Assembly (NCBI RefSeq): GCF_017254835.1
Contig: NZ_JAFKCW010000002.1
Coordinates: 496,001 to 560,000 of the forward strand
Origin: Algoriphagus aestuariicola
GTDB taxonomy: Bacteria > Bacteroidota > Bacteroidia > Cytophagales > Cyclobacteriaceae
DNA: 64,000 bases
Reading direction: 5' to 3'
The position numbers and the translations under genes were made by a program. Below, in pieces: positions 10,301 through 19,900 of the stretch (position 1 is the first letter of the stretch; the number at the start of each line of letters is the position of its first letter). The notes beneath the pieces were generated by a model. That model was not told where the DNA came from, did no database searches, and saw nothing but the letters and a program-made list of their open reading frames with translations.

Positions 10301-10693
10301 CATCGCACGTCCATCGTCCGGAGAGTAGATTCTGGCAATACCATAAGAATGCAGCTCTTTGATCTCCTCCGGAAGAATTGTACCTCCCCCCCCACCGAAT
10401 ATCTTGATATGACTGGCTCCTTTTTCACCCAAGAGATCAAACATGTATTTGAAAAACTCGACGTGCCCGCCCTGATAGGACGTGATCGCGATGGCCTGCA
10501 CATCTTCCTGGATCGCACAATCGACGATTTCCTGTACGGACCTGTTATGTCCCAAGTGAATCACCTCACAGCCGGTGGATTGGATGATCCTGCGCATGAT
10601 GTTGATCGCCGCATCATGCCCATCAAAAAGGGAGGCAGCGGTAACGATTCGGATGTGGTTTTTGGGCTTATATACCTCAGTTGTGGAAGTCAT
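7316..10693 (-). CDS. icmF: Fused isobutyryl-CoA mutase IcmF
   Basis: 1125 aa from the ATG at 10693. The open frame runs further upstream, but that part overlaps the divergent sugar porter and has no family similarity. Domain order is that of IcmF: a B12-binding domain with DGHDAA (axial ligand H26); a MeaI-like G-protein chaperone with the Walker A motif GTGGAGKSS (about 201-209) and NKFDKRG; then the mutase barrel. F586 (TRMFAGEG) and Q774 (QAQNTCIF) align with the Tyr and Arg that bind the carboxylate in methylmalonyl-CoA mutase; Phe/Gln marks isobutyryl-CoA/n-butyryl-CoA specificity. The enzyme interconverts these two CoA esters with adenosylcobalamin, and the fused GTPase loads and protects the cofactor. 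Cytoplasmic. No acyl-CoA dehydrogenase or B12 riboswitch is adjacent. Confidence 0.96.
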   Translation of the reverse strand: MTSTTEVYKPKNHIRIVTAASLFDGHDAAINIMRRIIQSTGCEVIHLGHNRSVQEIVDCAIQEDVQAIAITSYQGGHVEFFKYMFDLLGEKGASHIKIFGGGGGTILPEEIKELHSYGIARIYSPDDGRAMGLQGMINDMVRRCDFPIGDELPEGFSLEKDHKEHVARAISAFENFPEKSLALLERVRKQSKNGKTPVLGITGTGGAGKSSLVDELVRRFILDFEDKALAIISVDPSKRKTGGALLGDRIRMNSIHHPRVFMRSLATRQSNLALSKYVQDAVDTVKAAGFDMIILETSGIGQSDTEIIEHSDLSLYVMTPEYGAASQLEKIDMLDFADVIALNKFDKRGALDAIRDVKKQYKRNHNLWDIQDENIPVFGTIASQFNDPGMNQLYRAVIGKVNEKFRGWESNSELTTGTSEKIYIIPPARTRYLSEITEINRNYDQWVEEQKEIAQQLYSIQKSINAIKAAKVADADRLVKELQEVYAQVELSLDPKNKKWLEEWPAEAAKYGEDFYVFKVRDKEIRIQTYATSLSNSRISKVALPKYEAWGELLKWSLRENVPGKFPYTAGVFPFKREGEDPTRMFAGEGGPERTNKRFHYVSAGMPAKRLSTAFDSVTLYGEDPDYRPDIYGKIGNSGVNVCCLDDAKKLYSGFNLVDPMTSVSMTINGPAATMTAFFMNAAIDQQCEVYIKANGLEVEVLEKIEAIYKKKGLAKPAYKGAIPDGNNGLGLMLLGVTGDQVLPKEVYENIKADTLSKVRGTVQADILKEDQAQNTCIFSTEFSLRLMGDVQQYFIEQNVRNFYSVSISGYHIAEAGANPITQLALTLSNGFTYVEYYVSRGMNVNDFAPNLSFFFSNGIDPEYAVIGRVARRIWAKAMKLKYGANERSQMLKYHIQTSGRSLHAQEIDFNDIRTTLQALYAIYDNCNSLHTNAYDEAITTPTEASVRRAMAIQLIINKELGLAKNENPLQGAFVIEELTDLVEEAVYAEFDRITERGGVLGAMETMYQRGKIQEESLHYEMLKHTGEFPIIGVNTFLSSEGSPTVTPGEVIRANKDEKEAQIQTLRNLHQAYEGLEHELLKELQAAAVKNENVFARLMETSKVCSLGQITKALYEVGGQYRRNM

Positions 10694-10800
10694 AGTTTTG
10701 GGTCTATAGTGGCTGATTGGCAAAATCCATGGCGAAATAAACTTTTTATATGGATCTGTTTTGGTGCCCGCGAATATAAGAAAATTAAGCCGAGCGGGGT

Positions 10801-10830
10801 TTTGAATTGCGGAGCTTCTCCTTAGTTTAG
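10801..10830 (+). promoter_or_regulatory. Candidate promoter for the sugar porter/kinase pair
   Basis: TTTG at 10801-10804, an 18-nt spacer and TAGTTTAG at 10823-10830, one mismatch from the Bacteroidota -7 consensus TAnnTTTG. It lies 25 nt before the ATG at 10856 in the 162-nt divergent gap with icmF. Pattern-based inference. Confidence 0.45.
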
Positions 10831-10855
10831 TGAAACAATCGACCCAAAACCACCC

Positions 10856-12199
10856 ATGTCTTCCAATCGATACGCTTTTTTCGTTTCCATCACAGCCGCT
10901 TTGGGCGGCTTTTTGTTTGGCTTTGACACAGCGGTCATCTCCGGCGCGGAACGCGACATACAGGAGGTCTGGCAACTGAGCGACTGGATGCACGGGCTGG
11001 CCATCGCCTCGGCCCTCTACGGTACGGTGATCGGCGCCTTGTTTGGGGGAATACCTGCCGATAAGTGGGGCCGAAAACAAAGTCTCCTTTGGATTGGCGT
11101 TTTCTATCTCGTTTCCGCATTGGGTTCGGCGCTGGCTTGGGACATCACTTCCTTTACCTTCTTCAGATTTCTTGGAGGCTTAGGTGTCGGCGCCTCATCC
11201 GTGGTAGCTCCTATGTATATCTCCGAGATTGCTCCTGCCAAAAACCGCGGGCTTTTGGTCGCACTGTACCAGTTCAATATCGTCTTTGGAATCGTAATGG
11301 CCTATCTGTCCAATTATCTGATTGGTACCGCAGGACTTGCTGACGACTGGCGATGGATGCTCGGAGTCGAGGGGATTCCGGCATTGATCTACAGTGTCAT
11401 GATCTTTAGGATCCCCGAGAGTCCGCGCTGGCTGATCGCCAAATTCAACGATTTGGTGAAGGCAAGGGAAATCCTGACCAAGACCGATCCCGAAGGAGTG
11501 GATGAAGCCGTGCGACTGGCGATAGAGGAGGAAAAAGGCATGAAGCAGAAGTCCGGATTTGGCGTTTTGTTTAGCAAGAGGTTCTTTTCCAGCACCATGC
11601 TAGCGGTAATGATCGCCTTTTTCAATCAAGTCTCAGGCATCAATGCCATTATCTACTTTGCTCCTAGGATTTTCGAAATGGCGGGAATTTCCACCGAAAG
11701 CGCGTTGATCTCAACGGTTGGAATCGGGCTCATCAATTTATTTGCCACCTTCTTTGGCCTGTATTTGATTGATCGACTCGGTAGGAAGGTCCTGATGTAC
11801 ATTGGTTCCTTTGGCTACATCATCTCGCTTTCATTAATGGCTTACAATTTTCTCGGTCCGGGAATCCCGAGTTTTTGGCTACCGATATTCGTCTTTGGAT
11901 TCATAGCCTCCCATGCCGTGGGACAGGGCGCAGTCATCTGGGTATTTATTTCCGAGATGTTTCCCAATGAGCTCCGGGCATTTGGGCAGTCTTTGGGGTC
12001 TTTTACCCATTGGATACTTGCTGCCCTCATCGCCAACGTATTCCCCTTCTTTGCCAACAGCTTCGGGCCGGGCTACATCTTTGCGTTCTTCTGCGCCATG
12101 ATGGTCTTGCAGTTGCTGTGGGTAATGTTTAAAATGCCGGAAACCAAAGGGAGGTCTCTGGAGGAAATTCAAAAAGATTTACAAAAAAGCCATGCGTGA
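10856..12199 (+). CDS. MFS sugar porter (sugar:H+ symporter)
   Basis: 447 aa with 12 predicted membrane helices and the signatures of the sugar porter family: [10 protein letters not shown] in helix 1, DKWGRK in loop 2-3, PESPRWLI after helix 6, DRLGRK in loop 8-9 and [10 protein letters not shown] after helix 12. Homologues (XylE, GalP, plant and bacterial hexose carriers) move hexoses or pentoses across the inner membrane, usually with a proton. The fructokinase-like gene starts inside its last codons (8-nt overlap), so the pair probably imports a sugar, likely fructose or another hexose, and phosphorylates it. No regulator is adjacent. The exact sugar cannot be read from sequence. Confidence 0.93.
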   Translation: MSSNRYAFFVSITAALGGFLFGFDTAVISGAERDIQEVWQLSDWMHGLAIASALYGTVIGALFGGIPADKWGRKQSLLWIGVFYLVSALGSALAWDITSFTFFRFLGGLGVGASSVVAPMYISEIAPAKNRGLLVALYQFNIVFGIVMAYLSNYLIGTAGLADDWRWMLGVEGIPALIYSVMIFRIPESPRWLIAKFNDLVKAREILTKTDPEGVDEAVRLAIEEEKGMKQKSGFGVLFSKRFFSSTMLAVMIAFFNQVSGINAIIYFAPRIFEMAGISTESALISTVGIGLINLFATFFGLYLIDRLGRKVLMYIGSFGYIISLSLMAYNFLGPGIPSFWLPIFVFGFIASHAVGQGAVIWVFISEMFPNELRAFGQSLGSFTHWILAALIANVFPFFANSFGPGYIFAFFCAMMVLQLLWVMFKMPETKGRSLEEIQKDLQKSHA

Positions 12200-13067
12200 T
12201 CACGTTGTCGTATTCGGGGAGATGCTTTGGGACTGCCTTCCCTCAGGACCAGTGCCCGGCGGGGCACCCATGAACGTCGCCCTTAACCTACACCAATTGG
12301 GCCTCAACTCCCGCCTTATTTCGGCCGTCGGCCTGGACAAGGAAGGGGAAGACCTGCTCACTTTTCTGAGGGAATTTGGACTACCTTTGGACCTGATCCA
12401 AACCAAAGAAAACCACGACACCTCCAAAGTACTCGTTGATACGGCCGATCCGGAAAATATCCGCTACACCATCGTCTCTCCTGTAGCTTGGGATTATATC
12501 ATCTGGAATGAAGAGATGGACAAGGCAGTGGAAGAAGCGGACGCCTTCGTCTTTGGGACGCTCGGAGTGAGAAATCCAGACAGCCTGAAAACTCTCATCA
12601 AGCTTCTCCACCATCCTACGCTCCGTGTTTTTGATGCCAATCTCCGCTCCCCATTTTATGACTTTGAAGTCATAGAAACGCTGCTGGGCTTTGCCGATAT
12701 TCTAAAGATCAATGAAGACGAAATGGAGATCTTTGCCGACTATTTTCAGACGGAGCCCACAATAGAAGACCTTTGTTTCTACCTTGACCAACACTACCCG
12801 ATGGAGATTATCTGTGTGACCCGAGGAGCCAAGGGGGCTATGATTTACCAAAAAGGGAAGCTCTTTGAACACCCCGGCTACCGCGTACATGTGCAGGATT
12901 CAATAGGAGCCGGGGATGCATTTCTGAGCGGATTCATCAAGACCTACTTGGAGGAAAGATCTCCAGAGGACATCCTCGATTTCGCCTGCAGAATCGGCGC
13001 CTTTGTCGCAACCCAAAAGGGAGGAACCCCCAAGTACAGCGAGGCGGACATCGAAGGAGTGGACTAA
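12192..13067 (+). CDS. PfkB-family carbohydrate kinase, probable fructokinase
   Basis: 291 aa, typical for the ribokinase/PfkB fold. The N-terminal signature PGGAPMNVALNLHQLG (about 20-36) binds sugar. The C-terminal signature DSIGAGDAFLSGF contains the catalytic base D242 and the anion hole. It would phosphorylate a free sugar with ATP in the cytoplasm, and the closest known style is bacterial fructokinase. The ATG lies inside the end of the sugar porter gene (ATGCGTGA), so import and phosphorylation are translationally coupled. A sugar other than fructose remains possible. Confidence 0.88.
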   Translation: MRDHVVVFGEMLWDCLPSGPVPGGAPMNVALNLHQLGLNSRLISAVGLDKEGEDLLTFLREFGLPLDLIQTKENHDTSKVLVDTADPENIRYTIVSPVAWDYIIWNEEMDKAVEEADAFVFGTLGVRNPDSLKTLIKLLHHPTLRVFDANLRSPFYDFEVIETLLGFADILKINEDEMEIFADYFQTEPTIEDLCFYLDQHYPMEIICVTRGAKGAMIYQKGKLFEHPGYRVHVQDSIGAGDAFLSGFIKTYLEERSPEDILDFACRIGAFVATQKGGTPKYSEADIEGVD

Positions 13068-13163
13068 AGGGTAGCGTGAAAAAGCCTGGATGATACTATT
13101 CGGCGATCAATCCGGTAGACAGGTATGCAATGGCTGCGACTGAACACAGCGATCTAGCCCTGC

Positions 13164-13631
13164 TCATTGCAAAACCTCCTTCAAAATCCCCGTTCCCAAA
13201 CCTATCATGCTCCAGTCGCTGACCTCCAGCTCTATGATCGCCATCATGCCAGGTTTGAGTCCAAGATAACCCTCATGCGTCAGGTGGGAAAGCAGCAGGC
13301 TGATCGTTGGATTATGCCCTATCAGCATGCAAGAGTCCGCGTACTTTGGCGTGTGTTCCAGTATTTTCAACAGCGCCTCCAAGTGGCCCTCGTAGATCTC
13401 TCGGGTGTACTCCACTTCCTCGATTGGAACGTATTTTCTTATGATTTCTGCAGTCTCCAGAGTACGAGTGGCTGCTGAGCAATGCAAAAAATCCACTTTC
13501 ATTCCACTGGACCGAAGGGTTTCGCCCAATAGATTCAGCCTGTCCTTGCCATCAGGGGTCAGCTGCCGCTGAAAATCAACCCCGTCCGAAAAGCCTGCCT
13601 CGCCGTGCCTCAAGAGTATCAAATGCTTCAT
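13164..13631 (-). CDS. SixA-type histidine phosphatase
   Basis: 155 aa, the compact single-domain size of SixA proteins in the histidine phosphatase (phosphoglycerate mutase-like) superfamily. The phospho-acceptor is H9 in the N-terminal LLRHGE motif, and the second catalytic histidine is H106 in LIGHNPT. SixA-like enzymes dephosphorylate phosphohistidine on Hpt or phosphotransfer proteins, though substrates in Bacteroidota are mostly unproven. It is convergent with the fructokinase gene across a 96-nt gap and divergent from topA. A phosphorelay link to the hybrid kinase 8 kb away is speculative. Confidence 0.88.
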   Translation of the reverse strand: MKHLILLRHGEAGFSDGVDFQRQLTPDGKDRLNLLGETLRSSGMKVDFLHCSAATRTLETAEIIRKYVPIEEVEYTREIYEGHLEALLKILEHTPKYADSCMLIGHNPTISLLLSHLTHEGYLGLKPGMMAIIELEVSDWSMIGLGTGILKEVLQ

Positions 13632-13789
13632 TTTGAAATCGTTTTTTTCCAGAAATCCATCCTGCCAATCCTCAAAAATCCATCCAAACCCAAGCGTCTC
13701 AATTTTTTAATATTTGGACGAGAAGACTAGGCCCTCTATTTTTAGCATTTCAATAATGGCCGCAAAGACGGCAGCTTCCTATTTTCTCT

Positions 13790-16120
13790 ATGTCAAAAAA
13801 TCTAGTCATCGTCGAATCCCCCGCCAAGGCAAAGACCATTGAAGGCTACCTGGGCAAGGACTTCAAGGTAGTGTCCAGCTACGGCCACGTACGGGATCTC
13901 CCCAAAGGCGATAAAGCAATAGATATCAAAAACCGCTTCAAACCCACCTATGAAGTCACCGCGGACAAGAAAGAGGTGATCAAAAATCTGAAGTCTTTCG
14001 CCAAGGACGCCGAGACGGTTTACCTCGCAAGTGACGATGACCGGGAGGGAGAGGCCATTTCTTGGCATTTAAAGGAAGTCCTAAAGCTGGACGAATCGCA
14101 CACCAAACGGATCGTCTTTCGAGAAATCACCAAAAACGCCATCACGAAAGCAATAGAAAATCCTCGTGGCATAGACTATGACCTCGTCAATGCCCAGCAG
14201 GCAAGAAGGATTTTGGATCGGCTGGTTGGCTTTGAACTTTCACCAATCCTATGGAAAAAGATCAAGACTGGACTCTCCGCCGGCCGCGTGCAGTCAGTAG
14301 CCGTACGTCTGATCGTGGAGCGTGAGCGGGAAATCGAAGCCCACAAAGCGAAGTCCTCGTATCGGATCACCGCGCTCTTCGAAGTCGAAGGCAAGACCTT
14401 TCAGGCCGAATTGCCAAAGAAATTTGAGACCAAACAGGAAGCCGAGGACTTTCTAAAAAATTGCCTGCAGGCCTCTTTCTCAGTTGCCAATCTGGAGAAA
14501 AAGCCCACCAAAAAAACTCCGGCAGCGCCTTTTACTACGTCCACGCTTCAGCAGGAAGCGTCCCGTAAGTTGTATTTCTCTGTGGCACAAACCATGTCCG
14601 TTGCCCAAAAACTATACGAAGCAGGAAAAATCACCTACATGCGTACCGACAGTACCAACCTGTCACAAGATGCCATGGCAGCGGCGAAAAGCGCGATTGA
14701 AAGCTCATACGGAGCCAATTACCATAAATCAAGACAATTTACCACCAAATCAGAAAGTGCCCAGGAAGCCCACGAGGCCATCCGCCCGACTGACTTCTCG
14801 CAAAGTCAAGTCTCCGGTGACCGAAACGAGCAGCGGCTCTACGAGCTCATCTGGAAGCGCGCTATCGCTTCCCAGATGGCAGATGCAGAACTGGAGCGGA
14901 CCACCATCACGATTGCCATCTCCAATTCCCCGCTGAATCTGGTAGCAAACGGAGAAGTGATCAAGTTTGACGGATTCTTGAAGGTGTACCTCGAGGATAC
15001 CGACGACGAACCGGAAGAAGATGAGGACGGTGGCAAGTCTCTGCTCCCTCCTATGGCTATCGGACAGGGCTTGAACCTTCAGGAAATGAAGGGCCGAGAG
15101 ACTTTTAGCCGTCCGGCGCCACGATACACGGAAGCTTCCTTGGTGAAAAAACTGGAAGAGCTCGGCATAGGCCGACCTTCTACCTATGCGCCAACGATCT
15201 CTACCATTCAAAAACGCGACTACGTAGTCAAGGAATCCCGTGACGGCACTCCCCGCAACTACGTGGAAATGAAGATCGCCAACGGCCAATTCAAGGATAC
15301 AACCAAGACTGAAAATACTGGAGCGGAAAAAAACAAGCTATTCCCTACCAACACCGCCATGGTGGTCAACGACTTCCTCGTTGAGCATTTCCCGAATGTA
15401 ATTGACTTTCATTTCACTGCGCGAGTTGAAAAGGAATTTGACGATATCGCCTCCGGTGGTCAGGATTGGCAGGATATGATTGACGGCTTCTATGGCAAGT
15501 TTCACAAAAGCGTGGAAGAAACCGAGCAGGTCTCCCGCCAGGACGTCAACTCCAGCCGATTGATCGGCCAGCACCCCACTTCCGGCAAAAACGTGTACGC
15601 AAGACTTGGGAGGTTTGGCCCTCTGGTCCAAATCGGTGAAAACGAAGACGAAGACAAACAGTTTGCGAGCCTTAAAAAGGGCCAGTTTATCGAGAATGTC
15701 AGCATGGAGGATGCCTTGGAACTCTTCAAGCTGCCTAGGGAGGTCGGATACTTTGAAGACAAAAAAATGACCGCGGCGATCGGACGATTTGGACCCTACA
15801 TCCGTCACGACAGCGCCTTCTATTCCTTGGAAAAAGGCCAAGACCCCATGTCCATTTCCGAAGAGGAAGCGATCACGCTGATCCAAAACAAGCGTGAAGC
15901 CGATGCCAAGAAGCACATCAAGACTTTCGAGGAAAACCCTGAGATACAGATCTTGAATGGTCGTTGGGGCCCTTACATCAAGTTTGGAAAAAACAACTTC
16001 AAGATCCCAAAGGGAAAGGAAGCCGAGCAACTCTCTTACGCCGAGACCCTTCAGATCATCGAATCCCAACCGGACGCTGGCAAGAAAAAAGGGCGCTTCG
16101 GAGCAAAAAAGAAAAGTTGA
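13790..16120 (+). CDS. topA: DNA topoisomerase I (type IA)
   Basis: 776 aa. The Toprim domain is at the N-terminus (IVESPAKAKTIEGYLG at 6-21, then DDDREGEA). The type IA core follows, with catalytic tyrosine Y283 in TYMRTDST. The C-terminus holds at least three topoisomerase C-terminal repeats, recognisable as GRFGPLV, GRFGPYI and GRWGPYI, and ends in a Lys/Gly-rich tail. The Cys4 zinc ribbons found at the end of E. coli TopA are absent, so DNA strand-passage contacts must come from the repeats, as in many Bacteroidota. It relaxes negative supercoils behind transcription. Single-gene unit followed by its own terminator. Confidence 0.97.
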   Translation: MSKNLVIVESPAKAKTIEGYLGKDFKVVSSYGHVRDLPKGDKAIDIKNRFKPTYEVTADKKEVIKNLKSFAKDAETVYLASDDDREGEAISWHLKEVLKLDESHTKRIVFREITKNAITKAIENPRGIDYDLVNAQQARRILDRLVGFELSPILWKKIKTGLSAGRVQSVAVRLIVEREREIEAHKAKSSYRITALFEVEGKTFQAELPKKFETKQEAEDFLKNCLQASFSVANLEKKPTKKTPAAPFTTSTLQQEASRKLYFSVAQTMSVAQKLYEAGKITYMRTDSTNLSQDAMAAAKSAIESSYGANYHKSRQFTTKSESAQEAHEAIRPTDFSQSQVSGDRNEQRLYELIWKRAIASQMADAELERTTITIAISNSPLNLVANGEVIKFDGFLKVYLEDTDDEPEEDEDGGKSLLPPMAIGQGLNLQEMKGRETFSRPAPRYTEASLVKKLEELGIGRPSTYAPTISTIQKRDYVVKESRDGTPRNYVEMKIANGQFKDTTKTENTGAEKNKLFPTNTAMVVNDFLVEHFPNVIDFHFTARVEKEFDDIASGGQDWQDMIDGFYGKFHKSVEETEQVSRQDVNSSRLIGQHPTSGKNVYARLGRFGPLVQIGENEDEDKQFASLKKGQFIENVSMEDALELFKLPREVGYFEDKKMTAAIGRFGPYIRHDSAFYSLEKGQDPMSISEEEAITLIQNKREADAKKHIKTFEENPEIQILNGRWGPYIKFGKNNFKIPKGKEAEQLSYAETLQIIESQPDAGKKKGRFGAKKKS

Positions 16121-16136
16121 TACCAGATAAACCAAG

Positions 16137-16162
16137 AAAACCGACTCAAATGGGTCGGTTTT
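16137..16162 (+). terminator. Rho-independent terminator of topA
   Basis: Stem AAAACCGAC/GTCGGTTTT with a short internal mismatch and the loop TCAAATGG, running into a T-rich stretch 17 nt after the topA stop codon. Confidence 0.75.
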
Positions 16163-16250
16163 CCTTTTCGAAGATGTCATTTAAACGGCGTCTCCCAATT
16201 TTTTCCTGAAGGATTTTGTTGGAAATGAAAAAATTCCAAGCCCTTTTGGA

Positions 16251-16802
16251 TCAACTTTCCTCTAATAGAAATTGATAAACAACTTTGGCTTGCACCCATT
16301 CGCGTTGTGCTTGGTCAAAAAAAGTCTGGTGCAACACCACCTCCAATTCTTTATCGGCATTGTCCAAGAGGCGTATCTCCTCTACCCATATGCTTTGATG
16401 CAGTTGATCTGGCTGGGGAAAATCCGGCGCCAATGACCAATCCAGGGAGACCCTTCCGTCAGATGAGATGTCCGCCCTTCTTCCAAAGCTGCCGTTTCCG
16501 AAACCCAATTTGGGATCTTCGTCCAATTGGAAAGGAATCGTAAAGACGACTTGGGGATAACCTACATTAAAATCCCTTGTACTATAGAGGGAGACGAAGA
16601 TGCTTTGCTGCCATATCCGCATTGATTCAAACTGGGATAGCAAATCCGCAGCGGGCACTCCTTCACCCGATAGATCGATGGCTTGGTCTGCAACAATGGA
16701 CTGGACCACATACCTGCCAAAGACCGTTTCCGGCTCTACCTCCTCTTGACAGGAACAAAAGAGCAAACTCCATAAAACTAAAAGCAAAGGAATTCTTTTC
16801 AT
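16251..16802 (-). CDS. Hypothetical lipoprotein
   Basis: 183 aa from the ATG at 16802. The frame stays open upstream, but this start gives a clean lipoprotein signal peptide: MKR, a Leu-rich core, then a lipobox-like FCSC with the acylated cysteine at C18 (C16 is possible). The mature part is mostly beta and acidic with no recognised domain. It probably sits on the periplasmic face of the outer or inner membrane. It lies between topA (convergent) and the terminator of the giant gene pair, and no other gene appears co-transcribed. Function unknown. Confidence 0.7.
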   Translation of the reverse strand: MKRIPLLLVLWSLLFCSCQEEVEPETVFGRYVVQSIVADQAIDLSGEGVPAADLLSQFESMRIWQQSIFVSLYSTRDFNVGYPQVVFTIPFQLDEDPKLGFGNGSFGRRADISSDGRVSLDWSLAPDFPQPDQLHQSIWVEEIRLLDNADKELEVVLHQTFFDQAQREWVQAKVVYQFLLEES

Positions 16803-16936
16803 ACCCAATTTTAAATAGTTGATTTTCAATATAATTAAATCCAATAAACTAAACTACCCATCAATAGTCTCAAGTAAAATATTCTCAAAATAATTTCGGA
16901 GCCGGGCTCCTGCACCAATTCCGTTTTCCCACAAAA

Positions 16937-16962
16937 AAGCCCAATCGTCAAATTGGGCTTTT
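16937..16962 (-). terminator. Rho-independent terminator of the giant gene pair
   Basis: Perfect 9-bp stem AAGCCCAAT / ATTGGGCTT with a 6-nt loop, followed on the minus strand by a T tract. It lies about 20 nt past the stop of the 1423-aa gene and separates the pair from the lipoprotein gene. Confidence 0.85.
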
Positions 16963-16983
16963 GTACAGGGAGGGTTCAGCAAC

Positions 16984-19900
16984 TTACTCACAGGTTGGGC
17001 AACAAACAAAGGGCACTTTGGTGAGCGGAGATGTGCGCAGAATTCTGAAATTTCCCAGATTATCTCCCAATCTAACCCGATCCACATCAGTCACAGCGCC
17101 AGTGGCATCCATGGCTTTGCGGGCTTCCTGATAGGCGTGATGCACCTTGTCATCCCCGGCACTGCGGCGAAAAACGTTCATATGCTCGGCGATATTCCTG
17201 ATATTCCCAAAAACCTCAACCACCAGTACGCTGAGTGGGCTATCCTCAGGAAGACCGAGATCGGTTAGATACCCAGCAATCTCCTGAGAGGTAAATACTG
17301 CTGTGCCTACAGGATGGGTCTCCTTCAAGTAGGCAAGAAGCGTCGCCGTGGATAACTGCGGCGTTATTTTAAACACCCCTTTATTATAATCCAGGAGACT
17401 AGGTTGGAAATAAGTAGTCTGGGTGAGCTGGTTGATTTCCTTGAGTTTTTTGGGATCGGTGTTGATTTTGACGTCAACACGCATTTTTTGCTCGGAGATC
17501 AAAATATTGCGGAAATCCAGCCCATCAGCCTGATGGACCTGGGCATAAAGCAAAGTCCAGAGACTGGTTCGGGGCGGTTTGGAAGTCACATTTTTTCCCT
17601 TAAAAACAGCCTTGGCATAAGGAGCCGAGACATACATATGGTTTTCGTCCCTGTTGAGCGAGCACAGAAGAGTAGGAACCGGATGCTGCATGCCCGTGAC
17701 GCGCTGCTCCCTGCCAAACCTACCTTGGGCGGTAGACCAAAGGTTACCTTTTGGCGTACCTCCGATAAACTCGAATTCCTGCACATTGGAAAAAGTCTGG
17801 GCACTCAGCTCATCGTCCTCTGCCTCCCGGTCTATAAAATGGGCGTGTCCAACCCGGAATTCATAGGTAAAGAACCCAAACATCTCCGGACTCTCGGGGT
17901 GCATTCCCGGAGGAATCGGAAGAAGGTAATGTTTGTCGCTGTCGGTGGACTTTACCATCATCTGCATCGCGTCTATTCCAGATTTGTCATCACTCTGGTC
18001 CGGGATGATTCTTCTGATCACCTCGGGATCGAGGCTCAATGAGGCTTCCTCCGGAACCTCAAATAGATCAAAGTCATTGTTGGAAATCAGCTGATCCGGC
18101 GCGTTGGCCAGCATTCGGCAAAAATAGGTATCGTCGGGATTTTGGATTGCTTCTTCAAACTCGACCCAGAGAAAGCGTTTCCGCGCCTCAGTTTGACTGT
18201 AGTCTTCCGCCCTCTCGTAGGGCGAAAAGGCCAAGCCAACACTGACGACTTTGGGAGTCTGGGAGGGATTGAGTACGGTCGGAAGCTTCAGCAATTCTGT
18301 GGTGACGTCTCCAGGTTCGCCATGTCCTTTTTTCACTTGGGGCTTCAGCGTATATTCTGCCCACAACTCGTCAGGATACCTCAACTCGGAGGAATTTGGC
18401 AGTTTTCTCTCGTTTTTGGGTTCCAGGGCATCGATGTAGATGATGCGGGTATAGTGCCGGTTGACTTCGTCAAAATTGTCTGCCTGTAAGGCCTCAAAGG
18501 AAACGGTATGCTTGATCTCGATGTCGTCGAGATATTCGTTGACGCGTACTTCTTTTTTGGGTTCTCTTCTGAAACGGTGCTTTCTCTCAATGACAAACGC
18601 GACATCCTGATGGCCATCCCAGCTCCAGTCCCGGTTGAGTTGGTAGCTGAGACAGGTCACCCAGTGGTAATAAAGTTCGGTTTTGGAAGCAAAGGTAATA
18701 CTGCTCCCATCCGGCGCCAGGGTATGCCTTATGCGGGAGCTGCAGCCAAAGGCAACGCGCTCTCCCTTTTTGGCCATCAACGTCAGGCCCTTGGATGCCA
18801 AGCCCAGGGCGTCGGCAACTCGCTTCACCACATCGGGCTGGTCATTTTCTGACTTCCGTCTGAGTCGCGCTCCCAAGGAAATTTGCTTTGCGGTGGGAAT
18901 TGGGTCAGGCTTCAGGTACAAGGCCTGGAGTTCTGGAATGTTCTTGTAGGGCAAAAGCAAATCCTCCTCATCTTGGGTCTCCTTGTAAAACATCAACTGC
19001 TGGACCTTGCCGTAGCGGCTATCCTTCTCTTCGTCCGCATCTATGATTCCAAAATATTCCACCTCGGGCTCTTCAGAAGAGGCTAAGGCCCGGAAGGAAA
19101 CCCTCACCTTTCTCCCTGTCGGCAGCACCAGGGAAGTTTCTGACAGCTGATCAAATTCCAACTTCTTCGAAAGGAATGGATCCGCTGGCTCGCCCAAGTT
19201 CAGCACGGGGACATCGAGGAAGGTTATTGGAAGCTCGATCTTGCCATCAAAATCCTCAGGGAAATCCCATTCTCGGGAATAGAGGGGGATATAGCTGTCC
19301 CTACCCGACCTGCTAAGTTGAGTGTCCATCTTGAGAGATTTCACCTCGACCAATATCTGTATTTTGTGTACATCGGGATCCGGCAATGCGGGCTTTAATC
19401 CGGTAGGACCAAAAGGCAAGGCCTTTAGCATGGCAATCGGATCCATGCCCGCCTTTTGATACTTATCGGTAAAGACTACCGCGGGATACTCCAGCAGGGG
19501 CCGCTCAATCTCCAGGACAATGCCGTCTTTAAATTCGGTATCCTCAACATTTGCGGAGTTGTAGAAGTCAACCTTGTGCTCTACGTACTCTTTTGGCTTT
19601 TCTATCCTCAACATGCCCGGATTGACGTACCTCTTGAATGAGACGGACGTATTCGGACTCGGAGCTGGATTCAAAGGTTCATCTTCAAGACTAGGCCCTC
19701 CGCCCGAAATATCGGCAAGTCGAATGCGGAAACGATAAGTGTTGCCATACCTGAGGAGTGTTTTGATCTCCCCAGGGACAAGTGTGGTATTTTTTATCAC
19801 CTTCTCGGCATCGTCACTTACAACTTCGATCACTTCTCCTGTCGGTTTTATGACCTGCTTTTTGGCGATTTTTTCTTGGTCATTTCGATAGATTTCGACG

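Noticed and set aside
10694-11080. 129-codon upstream extension of the icmF reading frame
   Set aside because: It overlaps the divergent sugar porter gene and its candidate promoter, shows no family similarity, and the ATG at 10693 gives the normal IcmF N-terminus.
15338-16180. 280-codon minus frame opposite topA
   Set aside because: Antisense shadow of a conserved gene; no start signal, no family.
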